NCBI GenBank assembly: GCA_028554795.2
Contig: CM068828.1
Coordinates: 19,429,936-19,493,935, forward strand
Direction of reading: 5' to 3'
Source: Sinohyriopsis cumingii
Lineage: Eukaryota; Mollusca; Bivalvia; Unionida; Unionidae
DNA length: 64,000 nt
A program made the position numbers and the translations under genes. The notes beneath the pieces are model-generated. The model saw only the letters and a program-made list of their open reading frames with translations. It was not told the DNA's origin and did no database searches. This document shows, piece after piece, positions 57,920 through 64,000 of the stretch (position 1 is its first letter; every line of letters begins with the position of its first letter).

Positions 57920-60900
57920 ATGGCAAGCAGTCGCAGCATCCTTGTTTACTGGACACAAGAAAACAACTGGTCTGTCTTGAAAGAAACCTGCATCAAGGAA
58001 GGTTCTTTAACTGTAGGAAGTACGGTGCAAGCATATTATCTGAGAAAAGTTTATCCGGCCATTTTAATTGCAATTTCGGGTAAGTTTGCATGTTTTCATT
58101 TAACAAAATCGAGGTCAATCTATCTTTTCGAACTTAAAAGTTAGCATTCCATATACAGAAGAGTTTTTAAAAAATATTTGTCTACGGCAAGCCTATATGA
58201 ACATCGATTAACGATAGAAAAGTAGCCTACAAGTTTGATGTCACATTTCACCATCGTCCACTTTTAAAAAAAAATACAATCATAAATGTTGCTATCGGTA
58301 TAGATATAAGAGATTTTGATCGCAATATATGAAACCTGATAAGCTAGTGAAATTGTACATGTGTATAGATCAGAAGCGGAATTTGGTTTATTTTCATTAA
58401 CTATTGGGTGTAAATGTTCGAACTGGAAGAGTGGTTAGCTTTAATACGGTAGCCGTGCATTGGATAATTTTCATACTTTTGAGGTCTAAAGAAGCGAAAC
58501 GGTAATAACGTGTTCAGTCTGTTAATGGACACATTTTTTAAAATCGAATTTCAGAGAACAAGTCATCTATAGAGAGGATTGAAGTGCATTTTAAAAAATT
58601 CCTCCTTGGAGTCAATGCACATGTAGATGAAGAAGAAGAGAGGATAACGAAAATCAAGAATGAATTCAGTGAGTATGTGTGTGTGTGTATACATATGCAG
58701 CCAATATAGATTCAGTTAGATTGCAATAATTCAAACTTGCATTACAGCACCAAACTTGGCTTATTTTAAGGTAGGGATGTGTAAATGATAACTTAATTGA
58801 ACATATATATTTACAAGCATACTTAAAGTTTTAATAACACTAAATTTGTATTAAATAGTGATTTAGTCCATGTAGGTACTATTTTTTCCAATATATCAAC
58901 TTTTTAGCACATTCTTTAAAATATTTCTCATGCAGTCCCATTCATGACTGACACACCAGTTGCTTCAACCAAGAAGGTTACAGCTACTCCAAAGACTGAG
59001 GAGAAATTGGGTGGATTGGTACCAGAAGGTATGACATTTTCAGAAAACTATACAGACTGTATAGACTTTAACTACAAATAATGAAAACTAATTTATATTA
59101 AACAAATCTTGATGAAAATAATAATGTCTTGCCAAAAGACAGTTGTTGACAATCTTATTTTAAACATTTTTATGACTGAAAAAATGAATATATGGATTAA
59201 AGTTGAACCTAAAATTAATAACTTAAACATTTATTTTACCAACAATATTTGCAAACACTAATGAGTTTAATACTTAATGACTGGGAAAATTCCCTATTGT
59301 CCTGCAAGAGTAGAACAGAAACAAAAGATCCATCAAGCAGTATAAGCTACCACCTTGGCTTGTTGTGTAACTGAAAATGAATATGCATATTAAAGCTTAA
59401 TTAAGAATGTTATTGTTTGATTAAATGCTGCCTTTCATTCAACCCACAGCAAATTCTTTAAAATATTTCTTATACAGTCCCATCAGTGACTGACAAACCA
59501 CACCTTTCAACCCCAAAGAAGAGTGCTGCAGTCCCAGAGAAGATGGCCACGCCAAAGAAGATAGCAACAAAGAAAACGGCCACTCCAAATATGATCACTC
59601 CAGAAAAGACGACTCCTAACAAGAAGTTACCCAAAATGGATGGATTGGTACCACAAAGTATGAAATGCTCCCATGTCTTATATTCTGTCTTTAATTATTT
59701 TTAAAGGACACCTACAAACTTAATATCCTTAAATTGCTAAATTTAATTGGATTCTGCCCACTGGTTTCAAATGAGTCAAGTTTAAATAGCTTTTCCCAAA
59801 CTGCTATTAGTCCATTTAATTATTTTCAGTCTGTGAGCAAAGTCTGAATTTTTCCAAAACTGCAAATATCATTTCATTTCTGTTTGTCAGGAATGTTATT
59901 TGGGTCACTCTGCTTTAAATTTATAAGTTTCATAATATTTTGATATCCAAGATGTTACCAGGTGATTGAATATTTTACATTGATTCTATTTGTAAAATGA
60001 ATAAGACTAAAGCTTGACATGTATATATGTATTGGGTTATTTAATGTACATCAGATTTGAGATGTTGATTTATAGCTTATCAAATATTAATTGCTTAACA
60101 GAAATGTACTTAAGAACTAGACTTACAATCTGAGCATGTTAAAAAATAATAGAAATGTAATAATGAGATTTACTTATGACGTTAAGTATATGAATGGGCC
60201 ATTAAAACAGCAATCTGTTCAACCAATATTGGTTGGCCATTAAATGTCCTGGTCATAATAGTTACATGTAAAACAAAACTTAAAATGAGTAGCTTTCTTA
60301 AGGGATGTTTCACATCTGATTACATAGTGATGACAGTTCCAATAAACTCCTGTATTTAACACGCACTTTTTAAATACACCTTCTCTTGGTTCAGTCAGTT
60401 TTGGGAAAAGTCGGCCACTATCGGAATTCATGTAAGAACCCTGCATTTTCTATAAATGTTCGTTTCCATAACTTGTATTCTTTTTTGATGCATGTAAATA
60501 TTCATCTAATTTATCTTCCTTTAACTTGCAGTAAAGGGATCAAATGAGGGAATAGACTACCTCAGAAAAGAAAGTGAGAGCAACAACTCCAGGTAAAATT
60601 GTATAGATATTCCATCAACTGAATATTTTTGCAAGGTTGACCTTTAGGGATAATAACATTGAAAGCATGTTACACTTACTAGCATGAAACTTGACAGTTA
60701 TATTGCCCCAGGGAGAAGCCCTATTGTTTTGGGGGTCAATGGTCAAGCTTTGCTATAACCTCATGTGGACATGGGCATTCTGTGCAATAAGCCAGGATAT
60801 ATAACACCCAGGGTCATGAAACTTCATAGTAAATTGCCCTTGGTGAGAGGAAGAACCCCTTTATGCTTGACACCATGAAGGAAAACATTGGTACACAGTG

Positions 60901-61813
60901 ACAACATGCACATAATTTTCACAGTATTCTGGTCTTTATTTTCACAAGTTACGGAATGGGTGGGGTGCTACCTTTCATCTTTACAATGAGATTTATAAAA
61001 ACTTCTATGCACAAAAAGCTAACTGGCAAAATGTCATTTAATTCTCCATTAGGTAATTTTTTTTATTCCCCCCCCCACACACACACATTGGTACTCCTGG
61101 TGTATTTTTATAATCATATCAGATTTTTATTAGGATAAGCTAGTTGCTACCCAGATTCGGCTGAAATGGAAATAGGGAGTTTAATAGGCTCTAGCTGTAT
61201 TAGAAATCTGTATTTTGCATTATCAAAACTATGCTTTGTGAAATCTGCAACATTTAACTGTTTACACACGATGACATCTAGTAAATATTAAGACATTAAC
61301 AAAATAGTATCGTTGTTGTTTATCGTCTTGCATCTAATTTTATACAGGGATAGACGCATTAAAAAACTTGAAGACAACGTTAAAGCACTCAAGGAAGACA
61401 ATAAGTATTTAAGACGGAAATTACGAAAACTTGAAGAGAGAAATTCTCTGCAGGATGTCAGTGGTGAATCGAGTGTTCAAGAAGTAAAACAGCCTGCAGG
61501 AGAGGGAGAATGCTGCAGTGTTTCTGCTCCAAAGGAAGACACTCTTGATGACATTAAAAAAAGTGTTCAACACATAAAATGTGATAAAGACATTTTTAAA
61601 GTGTTATGTCTGAAGATTTTCTCAAAGGATGAATTAAAGAATTCTTCAAGAACAGGGAAAAAAACCATTAAATGTGTGGGCACTGTAAGACCACCACTTG
61701 ATATTCAAAAACTGAGCAAGCTGGAATTGTTAGTTTTACAGTGTACCACAATGGACAAGGACTTGTTTTACAAGAAACTTGAAAACTTACAAAAAATCCT
61801 GAGGAGAAGTTAA
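57920..61813 (+). CDS. BEN-domain protein with Tudor-like N-terminus and coiled coil, 6 exons
   Basis: Exons: 57920-58079, 58555-58668, 58936-59028, 59478-59657, 60532-60592 and 61348-61813. All junctions are GT-AG, and they join in frame to 357 codons plus stop. Start ATG in AAGATGG context. Residues about 1-55 resemble the small beta-barrel found at the start of many invertebrate BEN proteins (I-L-V-Y-W near 7, V-Y-P-A-I-L-I-A-I near 45). Exons 3 and 4 are a duplicated pair encoding T-P-K-K-type basic, proline-rich repeats. Residues 203-240 form a charged coiled coil (I-K-K-L-E-D-N-V-K-A-L). About 281-336 is the BEN domain (F-S-K-D-E-L-K-N-S-S near 294, R-P-P-L-D near 317). BEN domains bind DNA, often at palindromes, so a role on the GTTCATGAAC arrays is a reasonable inference. 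It could instead be a captured host gene with its own targets. Two AATAAA signals follow the stop. Confidence 0.87.
58936..59657 (+). repeat. Duplicated exon (exons 3 and 4 of the BEN gene)
   Basis: Both exons start TCCCAT, then a few bases later TGACTGACA, and end with GGATTGGTACCA followed by GTATGA donors. The 20-odd bases before each (TTCTTTAAAATATTTCT...CAG) also match, so the copy included the acceptor. Exon lengths 93 and 180 are multiples of three and all junctions are phase 1, so the duplication kept the frame. Confidence 0.85.
60640..60875. repeat. Interspersed repeat in BEN gene intron 5
   Basis: Contains GCATGAAACTTGACAGTTAT, GGGAGAAGCCCTATTGTTTT, GGGGTCAATGGTCAAG and a second GTCATGAAACTT...TTGCCCTTGGTGAGAGGAAG copy. 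This wording is typical of a widespread mollusc interspersed repeat (assignment from general knowledge). It is a nested insertion, so the element has been resident long enough to be hit. Confidence 0.6.
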
Positions 61814-61890
61814 CAGGTTCTTTTATATATATATATACATCGGTCACCCTAATTGTGATCAATATCATTATGAAATGATAAAACATTTTT

Positions 61891-61911
61891 AATAAATTCT
61901 GTTCTAATAAA
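61891..61911 (+). promoter_or_regulatory. Poly(A) signals of the BEN gene
   Basis: AATAAA at 61891-61896 and again at 61906-61911, about 80-95 bp after the stop codon. Confidence 0.75.
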
Positions 61912-62249
61912 TTTGATATTTGTCAATGATTTTTAAATAGTGCTTCAATTTTAAACAGGATTGGCATAAATGTATTTTGACATTTGTGTGTTTCTAGAAA
62001 ACTAATCTGCAGTGCAACATTTAATCTAAAATTGTATACACCCATCTGCACACAAGGACTATTACTAAAGATGTTAGTAGTCAAAGGGAAAGTTATTTTC
62101 ACAGGAAAACTATTATTTGCTTTTTTGCTTTTTCAAAAGCTTTCCCGTGTATCTTTTCATAATCAGTATCATCAATCTGAGCTTCTATTTCACAGAAAGA
62201 GATGTTATTGAATTTCATGAAATTTACTTCCATAAACTATAAAGAACGG
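61912..62249. other. Non-coding segment between BEN gene and right subterminal array
   Basis: AT-rich DNA; a short frame at 61984-62211 has no recognisable character. Confidence 0.45.
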
Positions 62250-62545
62250 AGTTCATGAACAATAACATTAGTTCATGAACTAGATTTATGTTCTGTTCAT
62301 GAACAGTTCTTGATTTGTTCATGAATAGTTCATGAACTAGTTCATGAACCAGTTCATGAATAGTTCATGAACCAGTTCATGAATAGTTCATGAACAGTTC
62401 ATGAACTAGTTCATGAACAGTTCTTAATTTGTTCATGAATAGTTCATGAACTGAAGATTCATGAAGTGGCCATTTTCTGTTCAGGTACTAATTCATGAAC
62501 CAGTTCATGAACTAGTTCAAGAACAATTCATGAACAGTTCATGAT
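62250..62545. repeat. Right subterminal array of GTTCATGAAC palindromes
   Basis: About eleven exact copies of GTTCATGAAC, plus many GTTCATGAAT-type variants, mostly spaced 11-13 bp centre to centre in the middle of the array. The same core as at the left end but in a different and denser arrangement, so the two ends share the motif and not merely a duplicated block. Confidence 0.92.
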
Positions 62546-62558
62546 TTTTTCACAGGGG
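62544..62558 (-). repeat. Right terminal inverted repeat (candidate)
   Basis: On the minus strand CCCCTGTGAAAAAAT, pairing with 51735-51749 at 12 of the first 14 positions. Confidence 0.65.
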
Positions 62559-62935
62559 ATGTTACTTTAACCTTCAGCAGTTGTGAATAATTACTATTGC
62601 CGTTTTATTCTTTAAATTGAGAATTCATCTGTGACAACTGTAGCAGGCATATGCTTTTTTTTGCCAACAAGAAAGAAAACCACTCTACATCTACAAATTA
62701 ACAGAAGGCGACTAACTCAAATGATTCAAAATCTGCCCCACCCCCTTGCCAATTCCATGCTATGAATTGTATCCTGACAGCATGTCCAGCCACTGAAAAA
62801 ATACATACACATAAAAAAGACATTCCAGATTTGCTCTCCATGCATAACTTAAGTACTTTACTAATTATTTAATAACTACCTTTACTCAATGTTTTTCTGT
62901 TGCTTCACAACATGCATCTAAATGAACTCAGTTTT
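62559..62935. other. Right flank of the transposon, no gene seen
   Basis: AT-rich DNA without a recognised repeat. Confidence 0.4.
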
Positions 62936-63557
62936 AACACATTAACCCCTGGTGCCGAGTTTACGTGGCAGGAGGTAGTAGCCTACTGCCATGCTCTGTA
63001 GCATCAAGGTCATGTAAGACACACTAAAGTGGGTGGTATTATAGAAAGGTGGACAGATGTAGCTCTACAATGATACCAAATAACCTGGAATTTCTAGCTG
63101 CACTACAAATACAGAGGGAAAAAAAAATCATTTTTTGGACCAGATTTTTTTATCTATTCAAAATTCACCTGTGGTCAGAATTCGATTTTGTTTCCGGATT
63201 TTAGACTTTTTGGTCTCAGATCTAAGGCAGACTGGTATGAACTGCAAACAGACAGATGAACCTTTGCAAAAAGTAGGATAAGATGGGCATTTGGAATGAA
63301 GAGTGGTCTCGATATGAAAATAACGGGTCCATCAAGCAAAAAAAAAAAAAAAATGAACTCCAACTTTTACCCTTCTGCTCATGCACGAGCCAAATAGCCA
63401 ATGAAAAATGATGTTTCTAACACAACTAGGCATTATGTTATTGGAAAATCACCTGGAAGTTGATGTATTTGGATGTATTCAGAAATAGCTTTCAAAATGT
63501 GTTTCCTACTCGAATTTCAGACAAAAATGACAAAAACCTCCAGGGGTTAATGTGTTA
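62936..63557. mobile_element. Candidate MITE of about 620 bp with 16-18-bp inverted ends
   Basis: ACACATTAACCCCTGG (from 62937) is exactly inverted as CCAGGGGTTAATGTGT (ending 63555), and both sides are bordered by TA. The internal TTAACCCC...GGGGTTAA also fits a piggyBac-like TTAA end with the outer bases matching by descent, so the superfamily is unclear. No transposase inside. Confidence 0.7.
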
Positions 63558-63564
63558 CGGCTGC

Positions 63565-63701
63565 ACTTCCAGTGTGTCACACAGTGAAATTGTTACATTC
63601 ATTTCTGATTGAATGTTAATGTTCTTCTCGAGTCCAGGGTAAAACAATTAGCACCAGTTCGAACTAACTGTAACTTTTTTACTGTGTGGCACATTGGAAG
63701 T
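63565..63701. mobile_element. Candidate MITE of about 137 bp with about 31-bp inverted ends
   Basis: ACTTCCAGTGTGTCACACAG at 63565 and, on the minus strand from 63701, ACTTCCAATGTGCCACACAG; similarity continues to GTTAC. No clean target duplication was identified. Confidence 0.72.
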
Positions 63702-63802
63702 ATTGGCATCCAAACTATTTAAACAGATAGAAAGCAACAGAGAAATTTCTCACATAAGTAGAAGTAACCAATTAGGAATGTTGCCTTTTACTCTGACATA
63801 TT

Positions 63803-63881
63803 TGTCCCTCGATAACTCATGCATGACGGAGTCCACAAACATAGACTGCACTATAAGTGAGGCGTGAGTTACTGAGGGACC
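63803..63881. mobile_element. Small hairpin element with CCCTCGATAACTC ends
   Basis: TGTCCCTCGATAACTCATGC at 63803 faces, on the minus strand from 63881, GGTCCCTCAGTAACTCACGC. The same wording appears at 9863 and, less exactly, in the 15.8-, 23.2- and 39.4-kb arrays. Confidence 0.65.
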
Positions 63882-64000
63882 TCCAAAAATTGAAAAAAAT
63901 TGCTTTGACATCAAGAAAACTGTGGGATGGGGAGAGGCATTAGAAAACTGGGCTGTTTATTGACTGAATCCTCATTTTAAACTCACGTCGATAATAATTT

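Larger units (their letters stand above)
51735..62558. mobile_element. Candidate intact two-gene Tnp2/CACTA-like DNA transposon, about 10.8 kb
   Basis: The ends are inverted: CCCCAGCGAAAAAA at 51735-51748 and its counterpart CCCCTGTGAAAAAA read on the minus strand from 62558. They match at all but two positions. Clusters of the palindrome GTTCATGAAC lie immediately inside both ends (51750-52110 and 62250-62545) and I saw no exact copy elsewhere in the window. Between them are two divergent spliced genes with fully open reading frames: a Tnp2-type transposase (minus) and a Tudor-like/coiled-coil/BEN protein (plus). Subterminal repeat clusters are a hallmark of CACTA (En/Spm) elements. The terminal bases are CCCC rather than the canonical CACTA/CACTG, and I find no clean target-site duplication (ATT before, ATG after), so the exact ends are provisional. 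No minisatellite of the kind that fills the first 51 kb occurs inside. Confidence 0.8.

Noticed and set aside
51735..62558. Calling the large element a virus-like (Maverick) or piggyBac element
   Set aside because: The transposase core (T-D-G, P-D-Y-M-H-G, K-A-T-E and the F-P-F-E-D-N block) fits the Tnp2 family; no polymerase, integrase, ATPase or capsid genes are present.

Overview
This looks like a gene-poor, AT-rich nuclear window from an animal, most likely a mollusc and probably a bivalve. The reasons are: spliced genes with short GT-AG introns; tRNA-derived SINEs whose 3' ends read GGCGTTAAAC followed by AAC repeats; RTE-like and CR1/jockey-like LINEs; and interspersed repeats of a kind I associate with mollusc genomes. 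The species cannot be fixed from the sequence alone. I found no bacterial-type genes, no rRNA, no functional tRNA and no CRISPR array.

Layout. From 1 to about 51.5 kb there is essentially no host gene. The space is filled by about 35 different minisatellite arrays (periods about 22-77 bp). By my own estimated coordinates they sum to roughly 20 kb, and they lie between dead or truncated retroelements. Notable among these are: a nearly full-length RTE-like LINE (about 3996-7978) that landed inside the reverse transcriptase of an older CR1/jockey-like LINE (3878-3995 and 8042-9440); two 3' ends of one LINE family (2498-2711 and 40185-40927); a further LINE 3' fragment (42367-43062); and SINEs at 29.3, 32.2, 38.5, 43.3, 43.5 and 49.5 kb, several with clean target-site duplications. 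The largest arrays are a 28-bp repeat (184-1910), a 53-bp repeat (37.1-38.5 kb), a 25-bp repeat (47.1-49.9 kb) and a 46-bp repeat (50.1-51.5 kb).

From 51,735 to 62,558 lies the most interesting object: a roughly 10.8-kb, apparently intact DNA transposon. Its ends are short inverted repeats (CCCC-W-G-Y-GAAAAAA). Just inside each end is a cluster of the perfect palindrome GTTCATGAAC. Between them are two divergently transcribed, spliced genes with open frames. One encodes a 928-residue Tnp2/CACTA-type transposase with an N-terminal C2H2 zinc finger (minus strand, 4 exons). The other encodes a 357-residue protein with an N-terminal Tudor-like domain, a coiled coil and a BEN DNA-binding domain (plus strand, 6 exons). 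They share an intergenic promoter region of about 850 bp. The arrangement resembles plant En/Spm, where a transposase (TNPD) and a separate DNA-binding protein (TNPA) act on subterminal repeats; here a BEN protein would take the second role. That role is inference; the gene structures, palindromes and terminal repeats are visible.

From 62.56 kb to the end there are three small inverted-repeat elements (MITE candidates) in otherwise unremarkable AT-rich DNA.
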